The notes beneath the pieces are model-generated. The model worked only from the letters and a program-made list of their open reading frames with translations. It was not told where the DNA came from and ran no database searches. From Haloarcula rubra (GTDB lineage Archaea; Halobacteriota; Halobacteria; Halobacteriales; Haloarculaceae), in NCBI RefSeq assembly GCF_019599465.1, contig NZ_RKLR01000002.1, positions 434,001 through 498,000 of the forward strand: a stretch of DNA of 64,000 bases, read 5' to 3'. Shown here piece by piece: positions 24,392-32,765 of this stretch. The first letter of the stretch is position 1, and every line of letters begins with the position of its first letter. The position numbers were made by a program, and so were the translations under genes.

Positions 24392-25543
24392 TCAGTCGTC
24401 GGTGAAGCCGACCGTCTCCGCGTCGGCGGCGGCGCGCTCGATGGCCGAATCGAGGTCGAACTCGCGGACTATCTCGCCGCCCCGGAGCAGCGGTTCCATC
24501 AGCGAGACGGCGTCGTCGGGGCCCTCGTGGCTGGCGAGGCCGACGTGGTGGCCGCCGTCGGCGGTCCGGTACACCGACTTCTTGCCCGTCAACTTCCCGC
24601 GTTTGGCCGCGGGTTCGCCGTCGACTTCCACGATGTCGAGCGAGAAGTCCAGCGGGTCGGCGTTCGAGACGTAACTTCCGACGCCGAAGCCGTCGGCCAC
24701 GTCCCGGAGACTCCGGAGTTGGTCGGGGCCGAGGCCGCCCGACAGGAAGATGTCCACGTCCTCGTGGCCGTGCGCGTCCAGCGTCCAGCGCACTTCGCGG
24801 ACGATGTGGCGGAAGTCACCGCGCCGAGAGCCGGTCGTGTCGAGTCGGACGCCGTCTAAGTCGTCGACGGCGGCGGCCGCCCGCAGTGCCTCGTCCACCT
24901 CGTCGGTGTAGGTGTCGGTCAGCGCGATGCGCGGCGTCGACTCGGGGACGGCCGCGTCGAAGGCCCGCCACGCCGCCTCCTGTTGCCCGCGGCCGAAGCA
25001 GATGACCAGCGCGTGGGGCATGGTCCCGCCGGCCTCCCGACCGAGGACGTCGCCGGCGGCGACGTTCGAGAAGCCGTCCAGGCCGCCCAGCAGGGCCGAC
25101 CGCTCTATCATCGCGCCCAGCGACGGGTGGACGTGCCGGGACCCGAAGGAGAGGAGCGACGTCTCGGGGGCCGCCCGGCGCGCTTCGAGCGCGCGGGTCG
25201 CGACGCCGGTCGGGTGGGAGAGAAAGCCCAGCAGCGCCGTCTCTAACCGACAGAACTCCCGGTACGGGCCTTCGATGCGCATCACCGGGCCGCCGTCGAA
25301 CAGTTGGCCCTCCGGGAGGGCGTCGACGTCTATCGCCCGCCCCTCCAGCAGGTGCGCGGCGTCTTTCAGGCCGGCCAGTAACTTCCACGCCCCCGTGGCG
25401 AACTGGTTGGCCGTCACCTCGGCGACCACGTCGGGGTTCTTCCCCGCGTGCTCCAGTGCCTCCATCGTCCGGTCGAAGTAGGCGTCGGTCGCCCGACCCT
25501 CGCGGATGGTCTCGGGCGGGACGACGTCGAACTCCTCGCTCAT
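24392..25543 (-). CDS. Nicotinate phosphoribosyltransferase
   Basis: A 383-residue archaeal-type enzyme that makes nicotinate mononucleotide from nicotinate and PRPP, the entry point of NAD salvage. The N-terminal TDAYFDRTMEAL (near residue 19), LSFGSRHVHPS (near 132, with the histidine region), DTYTDEVDEA (near 209), VRLDTTGSRRGDF (near 230), IFLSGGLGPDQL (near 265) and AKRGKLTGKKSVYR (near 312) are in the proper order. It fits with the nicotinamidase-like hydrolase at 30427-30999, which would supply nicotinate. Confidence 0.92.
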   Translation of the reverse strand: MSEEFDVVPPETIREGRATDAYFDRTMEALEHAGKNPDVVAEVTANQFATGAWKLLAGLKDAAHLLEGRAIDVDALPEGQLFDGGPVMRIEGPYREFCRLETALLGFLSHPTGVATRALEARRAAPETSLLSFGSRHVHPSLGAMIERSALLGGLDGFSNVAAGDVLGREAGGTMPHALVICFGRGQQEAAWRAFDAAVPESTPRIALTDTYTDEVDEALRAAAAVDDLDGVRLDTTGSRRGDFRHIVREVRWTLDAHGHEDVDIFLSGGLGPDQLRSLRDVADGFGVGSYVSNADPLDFSLDIVEVDGEPAAKRGKLTGKKSVYRTADGGHHVGLASHEGPDDAVSLMEPLLRGGEIVREFDLDSAIERAAADAETVGFTDD

Positions 25544-25638
25544 ACCCGGCTTTCGGAAGGTAGTTCAAAAAGGACCCCGGTCCACCGGTCGTCACGGCGT
25601 GCTCGCTGGGTCGCAGGAGGTGCTCGCGGTGCCGACGG

Positions 25639-25830
25639 TCACCGGTCGGCGAGTTCGGACCGCGTGCCCGCGTCGGTCGTCGCCTCGATGAGCGCCTCGC
25701 TTATCTCGCTCTTGCGGTGTGATACCTGCAGGTGGACGTAGACGTCGGTCGCCGTCTCACTGCGATGCTCACACAGTGGGCAGGCGTACGTCGTCTCGGG
25801 GTGCTCCATCGTCTGTGGCGATGTGTGCAT
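25639..25830 (-). CDS. Small C2H2 zinc-finger protein
   Basis: A 63-residue protein with YACPLCEHRSETATDVYVHLQVSH, a single C2H2 finger (C-x2-C ... H-x4-H), followed by a helical tail KSEISEALIEATTDAGTR. The ATG at 25830 lies about 27 nt after an AT-rich TATA-like patch (complement of 25849-25862), fitting a leaderless transcript; a second ATG at 25809 is possible. Target unknown. Confidence 0.7.
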   Translation of the reverse strand: MHTSPQTMEHPETTYACPLCEHRSETATDVYVHLQVSHRKSEISEALIEATTDAGTRSELADR

Positions 25831-25938
25831 CAGTCTGGATGATGTTGCCCAAGCTACAATAATCTGTCTATCAAACTGACCTTCCGCGTCGCGTTCCTCC
25901 CCGACGCGCTCGACGACGCATTCGCCGGCCGCCGGTCC

Positions 25939-27435
25939 TCACTCGTGTGCGTCGGCGACCGGCAGCGTCAGAGTCACCACCGTCCCGCGCGGCGCTCTGT
26001 CGGCGAAGTCGAGCGACCCGCCGAGGTCACGGAGAATCCAACTGACCTCCCAGAGGCCGAGGCCGCTCGTGTGCTCGAGTTGTGACCGGTCCCGTTCGTC
26101 TTTGAGGAGTTCGACCTCACGGTCGGGCATACCGGGTCCGTCGTCGGCGATTCGCAGGTCGACGTACCCACTCTCTGCGGCGACCTCGGCGCTAATCTCG
26201 ACCGACGAGCCGTCGGTGTCGTTGTGGACGACGGCGTTCTCGACGACGTTGCCGACGGCGACCGGCAACGCGTCGTTCCCCCTGACTGCGGGCGTGTCCG
26301 CGAGCGAGACGGTGACGTCGAGGTTCGGGTGGTCGGCTCGGACCAGCTCGACTCCGTCGGTGACGACGTCGGCCAGTTCCGCCGCGTACGGTTCGTACTC
26401 CCCGGAGACGACTTTCTCGACCTCTCTGGTCTGTTCGCTAATCTGTCGGAGGTCGTCGATAGCGCCCTGGATGTTCCCGGCCAGGGACTCGGACTCGCCG
26501 TCGAGCGTGTCCTCCAGCACCTCCGCCGTCCCGTACGCCACGTCCATTCGATTACGGATGTCGTGGCGCAACGTCCGTGAGAGGACTTGGAGGCGCTCTC
26601 GACGTTGCTTCCGGTCGGTGACGTCGACGTAGTAGGCGTACTCCTCCTCCTCGGTCTCGTCGTCGATGGGTGCCGTCACGCGGACGAACTCCCGCTGTCC
26701 GTAGTCCGTCTCTAGGGTCACTTCGACCTCGGTCCAGTCGCTCTCGTCGGCCCCGGCGGCGGACTGTGGGGCCACCGACCGTTCTTCGCCGTCGATACGC
26801 TCCGGTTCCTCGTCCGGTGGCCGCAGGACGTCGCGCAGGTCCCGTCCGGCGAGGTCGGACTCGGTGTAGCCGAACACGTCCTCGAACGCGGGGTTGACCA
26901 TCTCGACTCGGACCTCCTCGTCTTCGAACCGGACGGCGATGACCGGGTTCGGGACGTTCTCGAACAGGGCAACGAACTTGTCTCGCTCACGCGCCAGCGC
27001 TCGCTCCGTCGCCAGTCTGCCCGCGTCGTACAGTCCGAGGCCGAGGCCCGAGAGCACGGTCAGGCCAGTGATGGCGACGACGACGATGAGTGGTTTGAAC
27101 CGGGACTGTAACGCCTGCGCGCCGAGGACGAGGGCCGCCGTGACACCGACTGCACCGACGGCCACCCCGACCCAGCGGCTCATCCGCTCGACCTGCAGGC
27201 GGTCGGCCTCGGTCGCGAACCAGTACCCCCCGACGACCAGCGAGAGGCCGATGCTCAGCGAGACGGTGTTCTCGAGCAGGGTCGTCCACAGCGGGTCGTC
27301 CTGTGTAATGGCGTCGGCGTAGACGTCCCCGGCGCCGGTCGCGAGGATTCCGGCCCCGGTGAGAACGACGACTGCCCCGACCACGACGCGTCGTGCCGTC
27401 AGCGTCGGCATTAGCGACCAGCCTCTGTGCGCCAT
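25939..27435 (-). CDS. Membrane sensor histidine kinase with PAS domain
   Basis: A 498-residue kinase. Four membrane helices lie near residues 15-38, 52-75, 88-108 and 115-136. A PAS domain follows (FVALFENVPNPVIAV to VDVTDRKQRRERL, about 152-282), then the phospho-acceptor region LSRTLRHDIRNRMDVA with His291, and an ATPase domain with NVVENAVVHND (N box), DDGPGMPD (G1) and TSGLGLW (G2). No response-regulator gene adjoins, which is usual for haloarchaeal kinases. The input signal is unknown. A second in-frame ATG eight codons in (MPTLTARRVVV) is an equally good start. Confidence 0.85.
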   Translation of the reverse strand: MAHRGWSLMPTLTARRVVVGAVVVLTGAGILATGAGDVYADAITQDDPLWTTLLENTVSLSIGLSLVVGGYWFATEADRLQVERMSRWVGVAVGAVGVTAALVLGAQALQSRFKPLIVVVAITGLTVLSGLGLGLYDAGRLATERALARERDKFVALFENVPNPVIAVRFEDEEVRVEMVNPAFEDVFGYTESDLAGRDLRDVLRPPDEEPERIDGEERSVAPQSAAGADESDWTEVEVTLETDYGQREFVRVTAPIDDETEEEEYAYYVDVTDRKQRRERLQVLSRTLRHDIRNRMDVAYGTAEVLEDTLDGESESLAGNIQGAIDDLRQISEQTREVEKVVSGEYEPYAAELADVVTDGVELVRADHPNLDVTVSLADTPAVRGNDALPVAVGNVVENAVVHNDTDGSSVEISAEVAAESGYVDLRIADDGPGMPDREVELLKDERDRSQLEHTSGLGLWEVSWILRDLGGSLDFADRAPRGTVVTLTLPVADAHE

Positions 27436-27534
27436 CCGTAACTACTGCCCCCTCGGTCACCCGTCACTGAGACACGGTACGACCGACCGACGTATAAAAG
27501 ACCCCCCGAAACGGATAGGACTACCCGACCGCGC

Positions 27535-28866
27535 TCAGGACCCGCGCGGCCGGTGAATCCCGTCCAAGTCCTCGACCGTCGGGCCGTTGACGATGCGGAC
27601 GGTGTCGCCCGACCGCGTGACCCGGAAGGCGTCCGCGAAGGAACTGCTGTCGGGGACGACGTAGACGTTCGTCCGGGGCTGGGTCGCCCCGTGTTCCTCG
27701 ACCAGCGCCGCCCGGTAGGCCCGTGCGAACTGGCGAGCGTCTTCCTCGGAGTCCCACGTGCTCACCCAGACGTAGCCGCCGGCACCCGACGCGTTGCGGT
27801 AGGGGACGACGCTGTCACCGCCCCACCCGGCCGATGGCTCGCTCTCGTAGCGGTAGCGACTGGCGTCGGTCTGGTTGTTGTGGTACATCGTGGCGAAGAT
27901 GGAGGCCTCACCGACGGTGTCGGCCACCGGGTCGTGGTCGAAGCGGTTCCACTCGTCGTTCGAGCGGTCCGGGACGGTGACGTTCTCGGGCTCCTCGTCG
28001 GGGTACTTCTCCGGGTGGATGACCTGTTCGGTGCTCTCGGGGTACTGCTCGTAGACGGCGTCGACGGCGTCCCACCCGCCGTCGCCGTAGACGCTGTCGA
28101 TGAACGCCGGCCCCGTCGCGTAGGGCTGGTAGATGACGGTGAACAGGCCGGGGTACCGCGGGCCGCTACCGCCGCCGCCACCGCTCCGCTCGGGGCGGGC
28201 GACGCAGCTCCAGTCGTCCTCACAGCGGCGCTGGTAGAGGTACTGGACGTAGTTCGCCTCGCCCTCCACGAGGCCGTCGCGGGCCAGTTGCTGATCCTGG
28301 GTCTCGGCGGAGCCGTTCAGTCCGAACTGCTGGTCCTGCAGCGCGTGGACGAGTTCGTGTGCCAGCGTCCGCCGGTCGATGTGTGGCGTCTCGGTGGGAC
28401 TGACGATGACGATCTCGTCCCGACTCGGCGAGTAGAAGCCCTGCACTGACGTCGAGAGCGTGTCGTCGATGGCCTCGCTGCTCCCCGACTCCTCGCCGAT
28501 GAGCAGCAGCGACTCCCACACCTGGTCGTTCCACGGGTCCTCGGGCGGGCCGCCCGAACTCCCGTTGCCCCGCGAGCGGTTGCGGTACTCCGCTCGCGAG
28601 ATGACGTCGACGGGCACCGACTCGATGAACTCGCGGTTCCGAATCTGCTCGATGCGGGCCATCGTCCGGGCGGTGACGGCCTCGCGCTCGCTCTCGTTGA
28701 GGCCGTCCTCGGTGGTCACGTCGACGGGGTCGTCGTACCAGTAGCCGTTCTCCCAGCCGATACTGTCCTCGCCGTTCGGGGCGTCGGGGTGGTCGTTGCC
28801 GCCGAAGGCGGGGACGGTACAGCCAGCGAGGACGACAGTCAGTACGAGTAGTAGTTCCTTACGCAT
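27535..28866 (-). CDS. Hvo_1808-family surface lipoprotein, metallopeptidase-like
   Basis: A 443-residue protein with a lipoprotein signal (LLVLTVVLAGC, lipobox LAGC at residues 13-16), so it is probably lipid-anchored outside the cell. The segment RRTLAHELVHALQDQQFGL (near 165) contains HELVH-type zinc-protease chemistry, and VEGEANYVQYLY about 30 residues on could supply the third ligand. A glycine stretch (SGGGGGSGPR) lies mid-protein. The family is named from a Haloferax protein; activity is unproven. It follows its paralogue with an 8-bp overlap. Confidence 0.8.
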   Translation of the reverse strand: MRKELLLVLTVVLAGCTVPAFGGNDHPDAPNGEDSIGWENGYWYDDPVDVTTEDGLNESEREAVTARTMARIEQIRNREFIESVPVDVISRAEYRNRSRGNGSSGGPPEDPWNDQVWESLLLIGEESGSSEAIDDTLSTSVQGFYSPSRDEIVIVSPTETPHIDRRTLAHELVHALQDQQFGLNGSAETQDQQLARDGLVEGEANYVQYLYQRRCEDDWSCVARPERSGGGGGSGPRYPGLFTVIYQPYATGPAFIDSVYGDGGWDAVDAVYEQYPESTEQVIHPEKYPDEEPENVTVPDRSNDEWNRFDHDPVADTVGEASIFATMYHNNQTDASRYRYESEPSAGWGGDSVVPYRNASGAGGYVWVSTWDSEEDARQFARAYRAALVEEHGATQPRTNVYVVPDSSSFADAFRVTRSGDTVRIVNGPTVEDLDGIHRPRGS

Positions 28867-30346
28867 CGTAGACCTCGTTCAGTTCCGATTCCGTCGGGGC
28901 GTTGACGACGGTGACGGTGTCGCCGGAGACGTGGACGGCGACGGCGTCGGTGAACGGACTCGACTCGGCTAGCACCCACGTCTCGTCTGCGGTCTGGGTC
29001 CCGCCCCAGTGTGCGAGGACGGCCGTCCACGTCCGAGCGAACGCCGCGGCGTCTGCCTCTGTCTCCCAGGCCGTACGCCAGACGTAGGCCGTCTCCGACC
29101 CGTTCGTGTAGACGTGCATCCGGCCGCCGTCCCACCCGGTCGTCGCGGGGAGCGCGTAGTTGTACGGGTCGGTGTCGTCGAGTCCGTTCCCGTCGTAGTT
29201 GAACACGTCGCGCTGGGTGACGACGGCCGACTCGTTGTAGTCGTCGGCGAGCGTGTACGCCGCCGTCGCGGCGATGGCCGACGGGCCGACGACGGCGTAG
29301 TCGGGCCGGGCCCGGTCGGTCGACGGTCTGACGCGCTCCCACTCGTCGGTCGAGCGGTCGGCCAGTGTCACGTCTCGTGGCTCCCAGTCGGGGTACTCGG
29401 CCGGCGTGACGACCTCGCGAGCGCCGTCGGGGGTCTCGTCGTAGGCGTCGTTCACGGCGGCCCACCCACCGCGGTCGCGGAGGTCCTCGACCAGCCCCGC
29501 CCCGTCGCTGTACGGGAAGTACAGCAGGAAACCGATACCGAAGTGTCGGTCACCGCCACCGCCGCCACCGGCCGCACTCGGCAGGCACTCCCACTGGACG
29601 CCACAGCGGGCGGTGTAGTCGTCGGTCGTCGCCACGGCGTCGCCCTCCACGAGGCCGTTGCGCCCCTGTATCGCGTCTCGCGTCCGGGCGTCACTGTCGA
29701 GGCCGAACCGCTGGTCCTGTAGCGCGTGGACGAGTTCGTGTGCCAGCGTCGACTCCGCTATCGTGGGCGTCTCCGCGTCGGAGACGACGACGATGGCCTC
29801 TCGGCTGGAACTGTAGTATCCCAGCACGCTCGACCCGAGTTGGCTCCGCTGGACCGCGATGGAGTCCCGGTCTTCCCCGACGAGGAACAGCGCCTCGAAC
29901 TTCGCGTTGTCGAACCGGCGGAGCGACTCGCCGGGGTCGCCGCCGCGACTCTGGTTACGGTACTCCTCGCGAGAGACGACGGTGACGGGCACCGTCCGTT
30001 CGAACTCCAGTTCCCGGACGAACTCGACGCGAGCCATCGACCGGGCGACGACGGCCTCGCGCTCGCTCTCGTTGAGGCCGTCCTCGGTGGTCACCGCCAG
30101 CGTCTCGTTGTGCCAGACCCCGTTCTCCCAGCCGCGGACGTCCGTCTCTGGGTCCGGTGGCGCCGTCTCGCTCGCACGGTCGTCGCCGTCGCTCTCGTTG
30201 GTGTCCAGTTCCAGCGTGAACACCTCGTCCGCCGTCGGCGACGGCGTCGCCGTCTGGTCGGGCGAACCGAGGCTACTCCCGAACCCCTGACACCCGGTGA
30301 GCAGGAGGGCGACGGCACACAGGAGGACGGCGGACTGGCGGCGCAT
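28859..30346 (-). CDS. Hvo_1808-family surface lipoprotein, paralogue
   Basis: A 495-residue lipoprotein with signal LLCAVALLLTGC (lipobox LTGC) and a serine/threonine/acidic stalk (TATPSPTADEVFTLELD, EAETAPPDPETD-like region) before a domain matching the downstream gene: VTTEDGLNESEREAV, STLAHELVHALQDQRFGLD and VEGDAVATT. In this copy the helix downstream of HELVH has VEGDA where the neighbour has VEGEA, so the candidate zinc glutamate is replaced by aspartate. It is the first gene of a two-gene operon, divergent from the hydrolase at 30427. Confidence 0.8.
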   Translation of the reverse strand: MRRQSAVLLCAVALLLTGCQGFGSSLGSPDQTATPSPTADEVFTLELDTNESDGDDRASETAPPDPETDVRGWENGVWHNETLAVTTEDGLNESEREAVVARSMARVEFVRELEFERTVPVTVVSREEYRNQSRGGDPGESLRRFDNAKFEALFLVGEDRDSIAVQRSQLGSSVLGYYSSSREAIVVVSDAETPTIAESTLAHELVHALQDQRFGLDSDARTRDAIQGRNGLVEGDAVATTDDYTARCGVQWECLPSAAGGGGGGDRHFGIGFLLYFPYSDGAGLVEDLRDRGGWAAVNDAYDETPDGAREVVTPAEYPDWEPRDVTLADRSTDEWERVRPSTDRARPDYAVVGPSAIAATAAYTLADDYNESAVVTQRDVFNYDGNGLDDTDPYNYALPATTGWDGGRMHVYTNGSETAYVWRTAWETEADAAAFARTWTAVLAHWGGTQTADETWVLAESSPFTDAVAVHVSGDTVTVVNAPTESELNEVYDA

Positions 30347-30426
30347 CTACCCTACTGAAGGGGAGCGCGGTGAAAAGTCACACGCCCGGAGTAAGGTTGG
30401 TAGGCCTCGCGGCCGAACTATCGGGT

Positions 30427-30999
30427 ATGCAACTGGACCCGACTAAGACGGCCGTCGTCGTGGTGGACATGCAGAACGGGTTCTGTCACCCCGACGGCAG
30501 CCTCTACGCACCGGACAGCGAGGCGGCCATCGACCCGGTCGGCGAACTGGTCGCCCGGGCCCGCGAGGCCGACGCGAGCGTCGTCTTCACCCGCGACGTC
30601 CACCCGGCCGAACAGTTCGAGGACAACCACTACTACGACGAGTTCGAGCGGTGGGGCGAACACGTCGTCGAGGGGTCGTGGGAGGCCGAACTCGTCGACG
30701 AACTGGACGCCGACGCGGCCGACCTCGTCGTGGAGAAACACACCTACGACGCCTTCTACGAGACGCAACTGGGCGGGTGGCTCGACGCCCACGGCGTCCG
30801 CGACCTCGTCGTCTGCGGGACGCTGGCGAACGTCTGCGTCCTGCACACCGCGTCGAGTGCGGGCCTGCGGGACTATCGCCCCATCCTCGCCGAGGACGCC
30901 GTCGGCTTCATCGAGGCCGAACATCGGGACTACGCCCTCGAACACGCCGAGTGGCTGTTCGGGGAACTCGCCGAACGGGACGACATCTCGTTCGCCTAA
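30427..30999 (+). CDS. Isochorismatase-family cysteine hydrolase, probable nicotinamidase
   Basis: A 190-residue hydrolase with the D-K-C triad: Asp14 in VVVDMQNGF, Lys104 in VVEKHTYDAF, and Cys137 in GTLANVCVLHTA preceded by the usual cis-peptide. DVHP near residue 57 and the following histidine-containing loop fit the metal site of nicotinamidases. It would convert nicotinamide to nicotinate for the phosphoribosyltransferase at 24392-25543. The metal ligands are not fully clear, so another amide substrate is possible. ATG 30427 gives MQLDPTKTAVVVVD. The stop interlocks with the next gene (CTAA). Confidence 0.85.
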   Translation: MQLDPTKTAVVVVDMQNGFCHPDGSLYAPDSEAAIDPVGELVARAREADASVVFTRDVHPAEQFEDNHYYDEFERWGEHVVEGSWEAELVDELDADAADLVVEKHTYDAFYETQLGGWLDAHGVRDLVVCGTLANVCVLHTASSAGLRDYRPILAEDAVGFIEAEHRDYALEHAEWLFGELAERDDISFA

Positions 31000-31826
31000 G
31001 CGGGGTCGACGGTCACCTCGACGGCGTCGCCCATCGCCAAATCGACGCCCTCGCCGACGAGTTTCACGCCGGCGTCGTCCCGCGAACAGAACAGCGCCAG
31101 CCCCGTCACCGGGTCGCCGTTCGCGCGGACGGTCACGTCGTCCCACGCGACCGTTCGCCCCTCGGCAGTGCCGACCTGCTGGCCGGCGACGCTCGCTCGC
31201 CTCGGCCCGTCGCCCACACCGGCGCCCAGTAGCCCGCCCCACTCGTAGTGCGGGAGGCCGCCGTCGAGGACGCCATCCGCGTCGTTCGCCACCCCCGCGA
31301 ATCGCTCGCCCGGAGCGGGATGGGCGGGACTGTCGAGTCGCGCCCACGTCTCGCCCGTCTCGACGACGGTGCCGGTGCCGTCCCACGCCAGCGGTTCGAC
31401 GTCGACAGCCACGTCGACGGGCAGCGACCCTGACGCCCGGTAGGGGTCGGCGTCGTGATCCCGAAACCCGAGGTGGACGTGGTTCGGGACCCACGGCGCG
31501 AAGAAGCCCGCTCTGACGTGTTCCCCGACGTCGTCGCCGACGGCGACGCTGTCACCGGCTTCGACGCTCGGGTCGACGTGCAGGAGGCGGGCGACGTAGT
31601 CGCCGGTGTCGACCAGAATCAGGTGGTCGTGTTCGGCGGCGTAGGGTTTCGGCGGCGCACGCACTGCCTTCGTGTCCAGCACCTCGCCGGCGACGGGCGA
31701 GGGCGCTCGCGCTCCCTCGGGGTAGAGGTCTATCGCACAGCCCTCGTCGTGGGCGTCGAACGGCGAGTTGTACAGCGAGAAGCGGTAGTACCGGTGGAGT
31801 ACGTCCGCGGCGACGGTGACGGCCAT
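30996..31826 (-). CDS. M23-like (lysostaphin-fold) protein without a signal peptide
   Basis: A 276-residue protein. DAHDEGCAIDLYPEG (near residues 24-38), then PSPVAGEVLDTKAV, LILVDTGDYVARLLHVDPSVEAGDSVAVGDDVGE and NHVHLGFRDHDADPYRASG (near 120) follow the order of M23 peptidase barrels: HxxxxxxD, the GxxV turn, the H/D loop and HxH. Archaea lack murein, so if active it acts on something else. A C-terminal beta-rich domain of about 130 residues follows. No secretion signal is visible. Start MAVTVAADVLHRYYRF is the last ATG upstream of the domain. Confidence 0.55.
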   Translation of the reverse strand: MAVTVAADVLHRYYRFSLYNSPFDAHDEGCAIDLYPEGARAPSPVAGEVLDTKAVRAPPKPYAAEHDHLILVDTGDYVARLLHVDPSVEAGDSVAVGDDVGEHVRAGFFAPWVPNHVHLGFRDHDADPYRASGSLPVDVAVDVEPLAWDGTGTVVETGETWARLDSPAHPAPGERFAGVANDADGVLDGGLPHYEWGGLLGAGVGDGPRRASVAGQQVGTAEGRTVAWDDVTVRANGDPVTGLALFCSRDDAGVKLVGEGVDLAMGDAVEVTVDPA

Positions 31827-32030
31827 CGGCCACAGTTTGGGTGTCGCGGGGCATGTGCCTGTCGTCCGAGAGTTTATGCCCGAAGACGGGACCACGGCCG
31901 GCAGTGCGCTGAGTCCCGCCGCGACGGGGGCCGCGGGTGTGCGACACGTCCCGTCGTGACCGCCGTGTGTCGCCTGTCCGCAACCACGTACCGGCGGGAG
32001 CGTTTAGTTCACGTCGGCCTTACGACCGCT

Positions 32031-32711
32031 ATGCGACTCCTCCGGGGCCGGACGAGCGACTACGAACGCGACTACGAGCGCACCCGCGAGATGGTCGCCG
32101 GTGTCGCCGACGACGCGACGCCCGCACTCCGCGTCTGGACGCCGCACCGACAGGTGGCGTTCGGTCGGCGTGACCGCCGTGCCGGGGGGTACGACCGCGC
32201 CCGCGAGGCCGCCGAGTCCCGGGGCTACCCGGTCCTCGAACGGGCCGTCGGCGGGCGCGCCGTCGCCTACACCGGCACCACCGTCGCGTTCGCCCTCGCG
32301 GAACCGGTCGACGGCGGACGCGGTGACATCGGGGGCCGCTACGACCGCGTCTCGGCGGCGGTCCAGCGCGCTCTCGGCGACGTGGGCGTCGACGCCGTCG
32401 AGGGTGAACCCCCCGACTCCTTCTGTCCGGGCACCCACTCCTTGCAGGCCGACGGCAAAATCGCCGGCCTCGCCCAGCGCGTTCGCCAGAACGTCGCGCT
32501 CACCGCCGGTATCGTCGTCGTCTGCGACCACGACGCCGTCGCGGCGGTGCTCGACCCGGTGTACGAGGCGCTCGCCGTCCCGTTCGACCCCGACGCCGTC
32601 GGGAGCGTGTCGCGTGCAGGCGGCCGCGGCGACCCGGACACGGTCGTCGAGGCGCTCGAACGGGCACTCGTCGGCGACCGGTCCGTGACCGCCCGCGAGA
32701 CTATCGGCTGA
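32031..32711 (+). CDS. Lipoate-protein ligase-like (BPL/LplA family)
   Basis: A 226-residue protein of the biotin/lipoate ligase fold. VLERAVGGRAVAYTGTTVAFAL (near residue 65) matches the RR..GGRAVxHxxxxxxSF lipoate-binding loop with tyrosine in place of histidine. CPGTHSLQADGKIAGLAQRVRQN (near 125) carries the catalytic lysine region (DGKIAGxAQR). It likely attaches lipoate or octanoate to 2-oxoacid dehydrogenase or glycine-cleavage proteins, although the C-terminal lid domain of E. coli LplA is absent. ATG 32031 begins MRLLRGRTSDYERDYE. Confidence 0.75.
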   Translation: MRLLRGRTSDYERDYERTREMVAGVADDATPALRVWTPHRQVAFGRRDRRAGGYDRAREAAESRGYPVLERAVGGRAVAYTGTTVAFALAEPVDGGRGDIGGRYDRVSAAVQRALGDVGVDAVEGEPPDSFCPGTHSLQADGKIAGLAQRVRQNVALTAGIVVVCDHDAVAAVLDPVYEALAVPFDPDAVGSVSRAGGRGDPDTVVEALERALVGDRSVTARETIG

Positions 32712-32765
32712 CTCGGGCGGGGCGTCTTCCGAGACACTTAGGGGTGCGCCCGGACGAGGGACGGT

